A stretch of 64,000 nt of DNA, taken from Nitrospirota bacterium (GTDB lineage: Bacteria > Nitrospirota > Thermodesulfovibrionia > UBA6902). The DNA lies in the NCBI GenBank assembly GCA_016215115.1, contig JACRLN010000012.1:1-64000 (forward strand), in the 5' to 3' direction. A program made the translations under genes and the position numbers. How positions within the stretch are numbered: the first letter of the stretch is position 1; each line of letters starts with the position of its first letter. Positions 8,632 through 16,450 of the stretch are shown in pieces. The notes below the pieces were generated by a model. That model worked only from the letters and a program-made list of their open reading frames with translations. It was not told where the DNA came from and searched no databases.

Positions 8632-8841
8632 ATGGCTGAAATTATTTTAACTATAGAAGGGATGAGCTGTCAGCATTGTGTCATGAGTGTGAAAAAGGCT
8701 GTTGAAAGCATCAGTGGAGTTGCGTCTGCAGATGTATCAATAGGTAAGGCAAAAGTTGTATTTGATGAATCAAAAACAAACAGAGACGAGATCGCACTTG
8801 CAATTCATAATGCAGGATACAAAGTAAAGGCAGGAGGATGA
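8632..8841 (+). CDS. Heavy-metal-associated (HMA) metallochaperone, CopZ-like
   Basis: A 69-residue single HMA domain. The metal-binding loop GMSCQHC (residues 10-16) is the usual GMxCxxC that binds Cu(I) or other soft metals. Expected to be a cytosolic chaperone that delivers copper to a P-type ATPase or regulator, though none lies beside it here. GGAGG precedes the ATG at good spacing. Mercury carriers (MerP) share the motif but have a signal peptide, which is absent here. Confidence 0.85.
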   Translation: MAEIILTIEGMSCQHCVMSVKKAVESISGVASADVSIGKAKVVFDESKTNRDEIALAIHNAGYKVKAGG

Positions 8842-8949
8842 AGGTAGAAACAGACGTTGGGAAGATTAGAAGTTGAGAAGTTGTTCAGGGATAATATAAG
8901 AGGACCGTTATATTAAGAGTTTTATAATAGTCTGTACATTCTTGGAGGC

Positions 8950-9026
8950 GTCATTCCCGCATGTCTTTAGCGGGAATCCAGTAGTTATTAGTCTCTGGAT
9001 GCCCGATAAAAGTCCTCGGGCATGAC
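8950..9026. repeat. Palindromic GTCATTCCCGC element, copy b
   Basis: GTCATTCCCGC...GCGGGAATCCAG followed by CTGGATGCCCG...CGGGCATGAC, two nested inverted repeats, in the 269-base gap between the metallochaperone and the nucleotide-sugar dehydrogenase. Confidence 0.88.
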
Positions 9027-9110
9027 GGACAAAGGCCGACAGTCTGTAAATACTATTTTGAGACTGTTAATAATATAATAAATAGAAAATCATAAAAGGA
9101 GAATTAACTC

Positions 9111-10766
9111 ATGAGCATTGAATATTCATATAGCCCTGACGGCAAGCGCTTTCCACTGCCTGCAATGGTGGATTACAAGAAAGAATTCAACCGTCTGAAA
9201 AAGGAGATAGCGAAACAAAAACAGTTGCACCGCGAGATAGTGGTAGTCATGGGGGTTGGTTTTGTCGGGGTTGCTATGGCGGCTGTTATCGCAGATACTG
9301 TGGACCAAAAGGGAAAACCGTCCAAATTTGTTATCGGCATGCAGAGGCCAAGCGCAAGAAGTTACTGGAAGATCCCTGTACTCAATAAGGGAATATCTCC
9401 GGTAACATCAGAGGACCAGGAACTTGCTCCGATGATAAGAAGATGTGTCCTGGACAAGAAAACGCTTACCGCAACATATGTATATGAGGTACTTTCGCTT
9501 GCCGATGTGGTTGTTGTGGACATTCAGTGCGATTATCTCAAGGAATCTCTCGGGAATGTACATGACGGACATGCTGATATGTCCCCGCTCGAAGAGTCCC
9601 TCGCAATTATGGCCGAACATATCACTCCGGATACTCTGGTCCTTATTGAAACAACCGTGGCCCCCGGCACTACGGAACAGATAGCCTATCCCATAATGAA
9701 GAAGGTTTTTCAAAAGCGCGGTATCAAAAAAGACCCTCTCCTGGCCCACAGCTTTGAAAGGGTTATGCCAGGCAAAAATTATGTTGCGAGCATACGTGAT
9801 TTTTGGCGTGTATGCAGCGGAATAAATAAACAGGCACGGGATAGGGTAGTGAGATTTCTAAATGAAGTAATTAATACCAGAGATTATCCTCTGACTGTGC
9901 TTGACAAACCAATAGAATCAGAAACGGCGAAAATAATAGAAAACAGTTTCCGTGCCGCTATTCTCGCATTTCTTGATGAATGGAGTCTGTTTGCAGAACG
10001 CAATGGAGTAGACCTGGTAAAAGTCATTAATGCCATTAAGGCTCGTCCGACTCACAGCAACATTATTTTTCCGGGGCCGGGTATAGGCGGTTATTGTCTG
10101 CCGAAAGACGGCGGGCTCGGGGTCTGGGCGTACAAACATATCCACGGCTTTGAAGATGATATTTTTAAAATAACGCCTCTGGCTATCAACATTAACGATA
10201 CCCGAGCGCTGCATGTGGGGCAACTTACAAGAGATGCTTTGAGAAATATGAGCAGACCTATTGCCGCGGCGGATATACTTGTTCTTGGAGCTTCATACAG
10301 GGAAGATGTTGGCGATACCAGATACAGCGGCTCGGAGTTAATAGTAAGAAAATTGACTGAAATGGGAGCCGAGTTAAAAGTCCACGATCCGTATCTGACT
10401 CACTGGTGGGAATTCGAAAAACAGGATTCCTACCCAAAAAAAGGATACAGCCATGCAAGATTTTTCCATAATCAGGAGAAACTCTCAAACTTAAGAATGC
10501 AGAAAAATCTTAAAGAGGCATTGATGGGTGCAGACGCGATCATTTTTGCAGTACGTCATAAACAGTATCTCGACCTTGATCCCGATGAAGTTGTAAAAAT
10601 GGTTGGCAATACGGCGGCCATAATAGATTGTTTCGGGATACTTGATGACAAAAAGATCCGCAGATACTTTGAACTTGGCTGCGAGGTGAAGGGTTTAGGA
10701 CGCGGCCATGTCAGACGGATAAAGGATGAAGTAAAAATGCAGAAAAATCTGAGGACAGGCAAATAA
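9111..10766 (+). CDS. Nucleotide-sugar (UDP-sugar) 6-dehydrogenase
   Basis: A 551-residue member of the UDP-glucose/UDP-ManNAc dehydrogenase family, which oxidises C6 of a nucleotide sugar to a uronate using two NAD. Rossmann motif VMGVGFVGVAMAA at about 46-58, ETTVAPGTTE near 180, and the catalytic cysteine Cys329 in PGPGIGGYCLPKDGG. A C-terminal UDP-binding domain contains SYREDVGDTRYSGS. It is longer than the usual 420-440 residues, with a charged N-terminal extension of about 40 residues and a longer tail. No other polysaccharide gene is adjacent, so the substrate (UDP-Glc, UDP-GlcNAc or UDP-ManNAc) is undecided. AGGAG precedes the ATG. Confidence 0.85.
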   Translation: MSIEYSYSPDGKRFPLPAMVDYKKEFNRLKKEIAKQKQLHREIVVVMGVGFVGVAMAAVIADTVDQKGKPSKFVIGMQRPSARSYWKIPVLNKGISPVTSEDQELAPMIRRCVLDKKTLTATYVYEVLSLADVVVVDIQCDYLKESLGNVHDGHADMSPLEESLAIMAEHITPDTLVLIETTVAPGTTEQIAYPIMKKVFQKRGIKKDPLLAHSFERVMPGKNYVASIRDFWRVCSGINKQARDRVVRFLNEVINTRDYPLTVLDKPIESETAKIIENSFRAAILAFLDEWSLFAERNGVDLVKVINAIKARPTHSNIIFPGPGIGGYCLPKDGGLGVWAYKHIHGFEDDIFKITPLAININDTRALHVGQLTRDALRNMSRPIAAADILVLGASYREDVGDTRYSGSELIVRKLTEMGAELKVHDPYLTHWWEFEKQDSYPKKGYSHARFFHNQEKLSNLRMQKNLKEALMGADAIIFAVRHKQYLDLDPDEVVKMVGNTAAIIDCFGILDDKKIRRYFELGCEVKGLGRGHVRRIKDEVKMQKNLRTGK

Positions 10767-10808
10767 ATACTAATGAGTTCATTAGTAAAGCCACGTATAA
10801 CTTCATCC

Positions 10809-10920
10809 GTCATGCCCGAAGTTCTTAATCGGGCATCCATGGTTCGACAAGCTCACCATGACACTGTCACCCTGAGCCTGTCGAAGGGTGGATTCCCGCT
10901 CAACAGACTGCGGGAATGAC
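10809..10920. repeat. Palindromic element, copy c, with a nested second repeat
   Basis: Outer arms GTCATGCCCGA...TCGGGCATCC and GGATTCCCGC...GCGGGAATGAC. Between them sits a different palindrome, TTCGACAAGCTCACC...CCTGAGCCTGTCGAAGGG (10852-10898), so one repeat seems to have inserted into another. Confidence 0.85.
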
Positions 10921-10957
10921 AAACAATGTGGCTTTACTTATGACCCCCTAAATAATT

Positions 10958-11464
10958 CTATTTATACCTTTTAACTTCGAACCGGTAAAGCTCTATGGGC
11001 TCGCCATGATAAATCCCCGCCTTCATGGATGCTATGCTGATTTGCTCGTCAACTGAATCAACTCCTTCGAGGTCAGGCAGCAGGAGCCCCCGCCGGTCAC
11101 CGCTTTTGACGACTACCCCATACTTTTTGGGGTCGAGTTCTTTTCTGCCTGCAACTTTCTCGGGTTCTGTCAGCACATCTACCGAATATTCAAGTTCATT
11201 CAGCTCTTTGGGATGAACAGGGGGGAATCTTGGATCCTGGGTGGCAGCGCTTATGGCATTCTGTATAATCTCGCATGCAACATTTTCAGTTGTATTTGAA
11301 AATGTTCCTATACAGCCTCTTAACTGGCCTTTTTTCTTGAGAGAAACAAAAACGCCGGCTTTCTCGGTCATTTCAGGTGTAAGTTCGGCAGGTGGAGAGA
11401 TAGTTTTCTTTGTACGGACATATTGTTCGACGGTTTCTTTTGCAAGTGTTACAAGATGATGCAT
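10958..11464 (-). CDS. AMMECR1-domain protein (AmmeMemoRadiSam system protein A)
   Basis: A 168-residue AMMECR1-family protein with the family motif LRGCIG at residues 48-53 and the later DPRFPPV and [15 protein letters not shown] regions. In many prokaryotes this domain is associated with a Memo-like protein and a radical SAM enzyme; neither is adjacent here. Molecular function is unknown. Downstream of a polyprenyl synthase gene on the same strand, with a heptamer array between them. Confidence 0.88.
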   Translation of the reverse strand: MHHLVTLAKETVEQYVRTKKTISPPAELTPEMTEKAGVFVSLKKKGQLRGCIGTFSNTTENVACEIIQNAISAATQDPRFPPVHPKELNELEYSVDVLTEPEKVAGRKELDPKKYGVVVKSGDRRGLLLPDLEGVDSVDEQISIASMKAGIYHGEPIELYRFEVKRYK

Positions 11465-11472
11465 ACCTTAAA

Positions 11473-11500
11473 TTTCAAATCTCAAATTTCAAATTTGAAA
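11473..11500. repeat. Heptamer array TTTCAAA, 4 units
   Basis: Four 7-base units of TTTCAAA type, the last with G for C, between the AMMECR1 gene and the polyprenyl synthase gene. Confidence 0.75.
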
Positions 11501-11503
11501 TTT

Positions 11504-12484
11504 TTATTTCCTCCTTTTCAAGGCATAATCAGAAATAGCAAGCAGAGATGCTTTTTCCATGGAATCTTTGAATATGTCAAGCTCTGACCTGGCTTCTTTT
11601 AAAAAGGCATAAGCCTTTTCATAAGATTTTTCAATGGATTTATGTTTTTCAAGCAGTTTCTGTATATAAATGAGGTCTGTCTCTGTCTTGCTTTCAGCCA
11701 TGATTATTTCCTTTATTTTTTCTGCTTCACTGTTTTCAGCATTTCTCAATAAATAAATAAGGGGCAGTGTAATCTTGCCTTCCTCAAGATCTTTACCGAG
11801 ACTTTTTCCGAAAGATTTTTCTTCCGCTATGTAGTCAAGAATATCGTCTATTATCTGGAAGGCATATCCGAATTTTAACCCAAAAGAGGCCAGGGCGTCC
11901 TCTTCTTGCTGTGTTGCGTTCCCCAGCACAGCTCCGCCTTTGCACGCCGCAGACATAAGGATTGCGGTCTTTCCCTGAATAATTTTTATATATTCTTCTT
12001 CTGTCATATCGGGATTACCCTGTTTGCTCAACTGTATTAACTCGCCTTCGCTCATTTTTGCTGTGGCGGTGCAGAGGGCGTCCATAATCTTCTGGCGCTT
12101 AAGCAGATTCGCAAGCCTTAATGCATTTGCGTAAAGAAAATCTCCCACGAGTATTACAACCTGATTACCGAATACGGAATGTGCTGCGGGCCTTCCCCTT
12201 CTTAAATTTGCACCATCTACTACATCATCATGAATCAGAGAGGCGGCATGGATAAATTCGACACTGCTCGCAAGGGTGCTGACATTATCTCCTCTTGTTC
12301 CGAAAAGTCGTGAGCACAGTATTGCAAGAAAAGGACGTATGCGTTTCCCGCCGCTTGAAAACAAATGCTTTCCAACGGCAGATATTGCCGGCGCAACTGT
12401 CTTCAGCGTCTCGTTTATCTTTTCTTCAGCTAAAGCGAGATCTTCTTTGTAATATTCCCAAATACTTTCGATAGTGGTTATCAT
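11504..12484 (-). CDS. All-trans polyprenyl diphosphate synthase
   Basis: A 326-residue trans-prenyltransferase that extends an allylic diphosphate with isopentenyl units. GGKRIRP at 45-51, first Asp-rich motif DDVVD (86-90) in FIHAASLIHDDVVDGA, and second motif IDDILD (212-217). The lack of an extra-bulky residue pattern and the length suit an octaprenyl/heptaprenyl-type enzyme making a quinone side chain (IspB/HepT group) rather than a farnesyl synthase; chain length cannot be fixed by eye. Leftward, followed by the AMMECR1 gene. Confidence 0.88.
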   Translation of the reverse strand: MITTIESIWEYYKEDLALAEEKINETLKTVAPAISAVGKHLFSSGGKRIRPFLAILCSRLFGTRGDNVSTLASSVEFIHAASLIHDDVVDGANLRRGRPAAHSVFGNQVVILVGDFLYANALRLANLLKRQKIMDALCTATAKMSEGELIQLSKQGNPDMTEEEYIKIIQGKTAILMSAACKGGAVLGNATQQEEDALASFGLKFGYAFQIIDDILDYIAEEKSFGKSLGKDLEEGKITLPLIYLLRNAENSEAEKIKEIIMAESKTETDLIYIQKLLEKHKSIEKSYEKAYAFLKEARSELDIFKDSMEKASLLAISDYALKRRK

Positions 12485-12501
12485 ATGAAATTATGGTTTA
12501 T

Positions 12502-12608
12502 AAAATCTCCCCTTACCCCTCTTTCCTAAAGAGGGGGATACACCCCTTAGCCCCCTCATAATAGAGGGGAATTCCCCCCTTTAGCAAAGGGGGATTTAGG
12601 GGGATTTT
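12502..12608. repeat. GC-rich palindromic MITE-like unit (CCCCTCTTT...AAAGAGGGG)
   Basis: The ends are inverted copies: AAAATCTCCCC on the left, GGGGGATTTT on the right. Internal hairpins CCCCTCTTTCC/AAAGAGGGGG and CCCCCCTTTAGC/AAAGGGGG are visible. Related sequences occur at 52424-52510 and 61329-61558. It fills most of the gap between mtnA and the polyprenyl synthase gene. Confidence 0.8.
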
Positions 12609-12633
12609 GTAAATTATCAGGTTTTCATTCCCT

Positions 12634-13701
12634 TTATAAATTAGCCTTCAGCATGTACTTCTCCAAATCCACGCCCTTCTCATTTAGTTTATGCAAATCC
12701 TCCGGCCTGAATACTCCCTTTTCAGTAATTATACCAGTTATGTATTTTGCAGGTGTAACGTCAAAGGCAAGATTTCGGACCTTTACCCCCTCGGGGGCAA
12801 TATGACATTCAAATATATGCGTCACTTCTTCAGAACCGCGCTCTTCGATAGGAATGAGTTCTCCGTTTGAAATTGAAAAGTCAATACTGCTTAAAGGCGC
12901 AGCAACATAAAATGGAACACCATTCTCTTTGCACAGGACCGCAAGAGAATATGTACCTATCTTATTTGCAACATCACCGTTTGCAACAGTTCTGTCAGTG
13001 CCGACGATAGCAAGATTTATTTCCCCTTTTCGAAGAAGTGCTCCTGCTGTATTATCAGTAATAAGAGTCACGGGGATATTATCTTCCATGAGCTCCCATG
13101 CTGTCAAACGGCAGCCCTGCAGTACAGGCCTTGTTTCATCGGCAATAACCTGTATTTTTTTCCCCTGCTCAACAGCCACCCGTATTGGAGCAGTAGCGGT
13201 ACCGTATCCGCCTGTTGCAAGAGAGCCGGCATTGCAATGCGTGATGACGGTGTCGCCGTCTTTTATAAATTGTGCTCCCCATCTGCCTATGGCCTTGTTT
13301 ATTTCTATATCTTCCTGAAGAATTTTATTGGCCTCATCTATGAGCAATGCTTTTAATCTATCTACAGACGCATTCTTTCTCTCCATGAGAAATTTCTTTA
13401 TCCTCTCCACTGCCCATTGAATATTCACTGCCGTGGGCCTTGTTGACAAAAGTGTATTGAAGACTGTTTCCAGATCCTTCATGAATACATTGAAATCGTT
13501 TGTCTTAATGTCTTTCGCTCCGATGGCTATTCCCATGGCAGCCGCTATCCCGATTGCCGGCGCTCCGCGTATCCGGAGTTTTTTAATCCCTTCGGCAACC
13601 ATCTTATAATCGGTGCAATCAATATATGTTACCTCTCTTGGAAGCCTGCTCTGATCAATCATTCGTACTTTTCCGTCAACCCATTCGATTGTTTTTACCA
13701 T
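12634..13701 (-). CDS. mtnA: S-methyl-5-thioribose-1-phosphate isomerase
   Basis: A 355-residue isomerase of the methionine salvage pathway that converts methylthioribose 1-phosphate to methylthioribulose 1-phosphate. Substrate-binding RIRGAPAIG at 43-51, the catalytic cysteine Cys156 in THCNAGSLATGG, and the catalytic aspartate Asp236 in VGTDRTVANGDVANKIGT. It resembles eIF2B-like proteins, but the cysteine and length fit MtnA. No other salvage gene is adjacent, though metK and ahcY lie about 7 kb away. Some bacteria use this enzyme in methylthioadenosine shunts. Confidence 0.93.
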   Translation of the reverse strand: MVKTIEWVDGKVRMIDQSRLPREVTYIDCTDYKMVAEGIKKLRIRGAPAIGIAAAMGIAIGAKDIKTNDFNVFMKDLETVFNTLLSTRPTAVNIQWAVERIKKFLMERKNASVDRLKALLIDEANKILQEDIEINKAIGRWGAQFIKDGDTVITHCNAGSLATGGYGTATAPIRVAVEQGKKIQVIADETRPVLQGCRLTAWELMEDNIPVTLITDNTAGALLRKGEINLAIVGTDRTVANGDVANKIGTYSLAVLCKENGVPFYVAAPLSSIDFSISNGELIPIEERGSEEVTHIFECHIAPEGVKVRNLAFDVTPAKYITGIITEKGVFRPEDLHKLNEKGVDLEKYMLKANL

Positions 13702-13728
13702 TTACTCTCCTTCTGTATAGAACGAATT

Positions 13729-13756
13729 GTAAGGGCGAACGGCCGTTCGTCCTTAC
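13729..13756. repeat. 28-base palindrome GTAAGGGCGAACGG/CCGTTCGTCCTTAC
   Basis: Fourteen-base arms with one G-T wobble and no loop, between mtnA and the Nramp-like permease. Its layout resembles the 28-base palindrome at 16299-16326, suggesting one family. Confidence 0.8.
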
Positions 13757-13760
13757 GTCA

Positions 13761-15008
13761 TCAACTAATAAATTTATTAACATCCGGCGCTATCATCATT
13801 ACCAGTAAAGTTGCTGTGAGAACTATTAAAACAACCACTGTGGCCCATGAGACATAATTCTGCCCTTTTGAGTTAACAAAATCTCCCATTATCTTCTTAT
13901 TATTAATAAGCAGTAAGGCAAAAACAAGAACAAAAGGAAGCAATATGCCATTCAGTAACGAAGAGAGAATCATTATAAGTATTAAAGGGGCGCCGGGGAT
14001 TAAAACTAAAAGCGCTGATATGGCTATAAGGGCGGTGTAGATCCACATGAACTGGGGAGCCTCTTTGAAACTCTTGTTTACGCCTGCTTCCCATCCCATA
14101 GCCTCACAGATATAATAGGCTGTTGCAAGCGGAACAACGATAGCCCCGAGTATGGATGCATTTGCGAGACTTACAGCAAACAGAAGCGATGCATATGTCC
14201 CTGCAAAAGGCGCAAGGGCCATGGCTGCCTCTTTGGCTTCATTTATTTTGATACCATGCGGGAACAAGGTTGTAGCACACGTAACTATGATAAAAAATGC
14301 AATAACATCTGTCATAATACATCCGATATACACATCGAGTTTTGAGACCTTATAGTTCTCTTTTTTAATCCCTTTTTCAGCAATTGACGACTGCAGGTAA
14401 AACTGCATCCACGGTGTTATGGTCGTTCCTATTATTGCTATGGTTAAAATAATAAAATCAGACTCGAATTTCACTGTCGGAATAAAGGTGCTTTTTATTA
14501 CTTCACCCCACCTGGGAGCCGCCATAAAAGCCGAAATCACATAACCTATATAAATCATGCATGCTATAAGCAGAGCGGCCTCTACAATTCTGTAGCTGCC
14601 CTTGGTAACTAACAACCATATTAAAAAAGCCCCAAAAGGGACCATTACATATTTACTGAAACCGAATATCTCCATACTTGCCGCCCAGCCTGCAAACTCT
14701 GCAATAGTAGTGCCGAAGTTTGCCACCAGCAGAATTACCATCATAAAAAAAGTTATTTTGACCCCATAATTTTCCCTGATAAGATCAGAAAGCCCCTTGC
14801 CTGTCACAACGCCCATCCTCGCCACCATTTCCTGTATAACTATAAGGGCTATCGTTGTCGGGATTAAGGTCCATAAAAGCGTATAGCCGTAGCGCGCTCC
14901 TGCAACCGAGTAAGTAGTAATCCCTCCGGCGTCATTGTCAATTGAGGCTGTGATGATGCCGGGCCCTATTATGGACAGAATAATAAGGAAATTCCTCCAG
15001 CGGTTCAT
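13761..15008 (-). CDS. Nramp-family permease with altered metal site, possible Mg2+ transporter
   Basis: A 415-residue, roughly 11-helix protein of the Nramp/SLC11 family. The overall TM1 pattern is kept (GPGIITASIDNDAGGITTYSVAGARYGY split across residues 15-42), but the canonical DPGN is replaced by DAGG (26-29), and TM6, usually with MPH, reads ITPWMQF (197-203), so the soft-metal-binding methionine at the MPH position is replaced by Thr. Known Nramp-related Mg2+ transporters also depart from the canonical sites. Its start overlaps the stop of an MgtE-N/CBS regulator gene by ATGA, which fits Mg2+ or another hard cation (inference). Not a typical MntH. Confidence 0.82.
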   Translation of the reverse strand: MNRWRNFLIILSIIGPGIITASIDNDAGGITTYSVAGARYGYTLLWTLIPTTIALIVIQEMVARMGVVTGKGLSDLIRENYGVKITFFMMVILLVANFGTTIAEFAGWAASMEIFGFSKYVMVPFGAFLIWLLVTKGSYRIVEAALLIACMIYIGYVISAFMAAPRWGEVIKSTFIPTVKFESDFIILTIAIIGTTITPWMQFYLQSSIAEKGIKKENYKVSKLDVYIGCIMTDVIAFFIIVTCATTLFPHGIKINEAKEAAMALAPFAGTYASLLFAVSLANASILGAIVVPLATAYYICEAMGWEAGVNKSFKEAPQFMWIYTALIAISALLVLIPGAPLILIMILSSLLNGILLPFVLVFALLLINNKKIMGDFVNSKGQNYVSWATVVVLIVLTATLLVMMIAPDVNKFIS

Positions 15009-16264
15009 ACGCTCCTCCTCTTTTTCCTCGAGGAAGGCGGCAGTAGGATATCAATAATATCGTCAATTGTTACAATGCCGAGGAGATTTCCATCTGCGTC
15101 TACGACCGGGATGGCAAGGAGATTATATTTTGATATAAGTTCGGCAACGGCCTGCTGATTCGTGTCAGGCGAAACGGTCTTTAATTTAGTCTCCATAATC
15201 TCGGACAGGAGGACCGCTGGAGAAGAAAGGATCAAATCTCTCAATGAAGCAATGCCGATGAGTTTTTCATCTTTGGCAATATATATGTAATAAACTGCCT
15301 CCACGTTCGGTGAATCTATCCTGAGTTTTTCAATAGCTTCCTGTACGGTTAATTCAGGGTGATAGGATATAAACTGATTTGTCATGAGGCCACCTGCCGT
15401 ATCTTCTTCGTGTGCGAGCAGTTCCTGAATGTCTTCAGCCTCGTCCTTTTCTATGGATTCAAGCAGCTCTTTCGCCTTATCTGATTTAAGATCCGAGAGC
15501 AAATCAGCCGCCTCGTCAGGCGGCATTCTTTCTACCACATCAGTGGCATGGTCTTTATCAAGGCTTTCTATAATGGCCCTCTTTATATTTGCTTCAAGCT
15601 CGTGCAGCGCCTCGGCTGCGACATTGGGATCAAGTCCCTTAAACAGCGCCAGTCCCTGTTCATACGGCACTTTACTGATAATATCTGCAATGTCTGAAGG
15701 ATGGAGGGCTGAAATCATCTGTCGGGGAACTATAAGTGATATGGTTGTAAGTCTCGGTTCAAGAGGCTGAATATAGCTCCATCGGATGAGATTATGAGGC
15801 AATGTTTTTCCGAAAACCCTGTAAAACTTCTCGCTTTTACGCTCAATGCCGAGACGTCTGAGTATTCCCCTTATTCCCACATCAACAGCAACAAGGCAGG
15901 CATGACTATTCAGGCCCTCCAGCTTTACATCATTTACCCTTACAACTTTGGCGCCGTTTGCATCAACGATTTGCTTGTCAAAAATATCCCGGGCAATCAG
16001 GAGATCATCTTCAGAAGGTTCGTATGGATCAACTTTTGATGCATAGAGATTGGAAGAGATGATGCGCTTGTTGAATATGCCCACGTTCTTCCATTCGAGA
16101 AAGTAGCGCTTCTTTTTTTTCTCCATGATAAGTGTGGATAACATAGGCAGGGGATCCCCTTTTATTACAATAAAGTCTTTCACAGTGCCGAGTTCTTCTC
16201 CCATTGGGTCGAGAACAGGCATTTTTATTAATTCACTGACAAAAACTTCACCAAAAAGGGGCAT
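15005..16264 (-). CDS. PRC-barrel, MgtE-N and CBS-pair protein, probable regulator of the adjacent permease
   Basis: A 419-residue soluble protein. Two PRC-barrel-like segments (about 1-75 and 90-150) come first, then an MgtE N-terminal superhelix (about 185-285, with repeated MPPDEAADLLSDL-type helices), then two CBS motifs (about 290-345 and 350-410) ending in VVDADGNLLGIVTIDDIIDIL. These last two parts form the Mg2+-sensing cytosolic domain of MgtE channels, but the MgtE membrane domain is absent. The next gene, overlapping by four bases, is an Nramp-like permease. The simplest reading is a sensor subunit gating that permease. Its own leader contains a long hairpin at 16390-16426. Confidence 0.85.
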   Translation of the reverse strand: MPLFGEVFVSELIKMPVLDPMGEELGTVKDFIVIKGDPLPMLSTLIMEKKKKRYFLEWKNVGIFNKRIISSNLYASKVDPYEPSEDDLLIARDIFDKQIVDANGAKVVRVNDVKLEGLNSHACLVAVDVGIRGILRRLGIERKSEKFYRVFGKTLPHNLIRWSYIQPLEPRLTTISLIVPRQMISALHPSDIADIISKVPYEQGLALFKGLDPNVAAEALHELEANIKRAIIESLDKDHATDVVERMPPDEAADLLSDLKSDKAKELLESIEKDEAEDIQELLAHEEDTAGGLMTNQFISYHPELTVQEAIEKLRIDSPNVEAVYYIYIAKDEKLIGIASLRDLILSSPAVLLSEIMETKLKTVSPDTNQQAVAELISKYNLLAIPVVDADGNLLGIVTIDDIIDILLPPSSRKKRRSV

Positions 16265-16298
16265 GGGGTCTCCATGGTATCACATGATAATTCAACCC

Positions 16299-16326
16299 GT
16301 AGGGGTAATTCATGAATTGCCCCTAC
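16299..16326. repeat. 28-base palindrome GTAGGGG...CCCCTAC
   Basis: GTAGGGGTAATTCA / TGAATTGCCCCTAC, perfect apart from one T-G pair, with no loop. It lies in the leader of the PRC/MgtE-N gene, about 35 bases before its ATG. Same size and style as the palindrome at 13729-13756. Confidence 0.8.
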
Positions 16327-16389
16327 TTATCTTGAGCTTATGAAGTATACCTAAGGGAGAGAATTTTCGGCAACCAGCACAATCGTAAA

Positions 16390-16426
16390 CCGTGTCCGGT
16401 TAACGTGACCGCAGGTACGGACACGG
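16390..16426. other. Stem-loop in the leader of the Mg-type operon
   Basis: CCGTGTCCG and CGGACACGG form a perfect 9-bp stem around a 19-base loop. It lies 25 bases downstream of apbE and about 125 bases before the PRC/MgtE-N start. No U-tract follows, so it is not an ordinary terminator. It could be a repeat, an RNA control element or an operator. I could not match it to a known Mg2+ or Mn2+ riboswitch by eye. Confidence 0.5.
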
Positions 16427-16450
16427 ATACCGGATTTTAAGTTATGCCGC

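Noticed and set aside
13761-15008. Annotation of the Nramp-like permease as MntH
   Set aside because: The metal-ligand motifs DPGN and MPH are not present, and the linked regulator points to Mg2+ rather than Mn2+.
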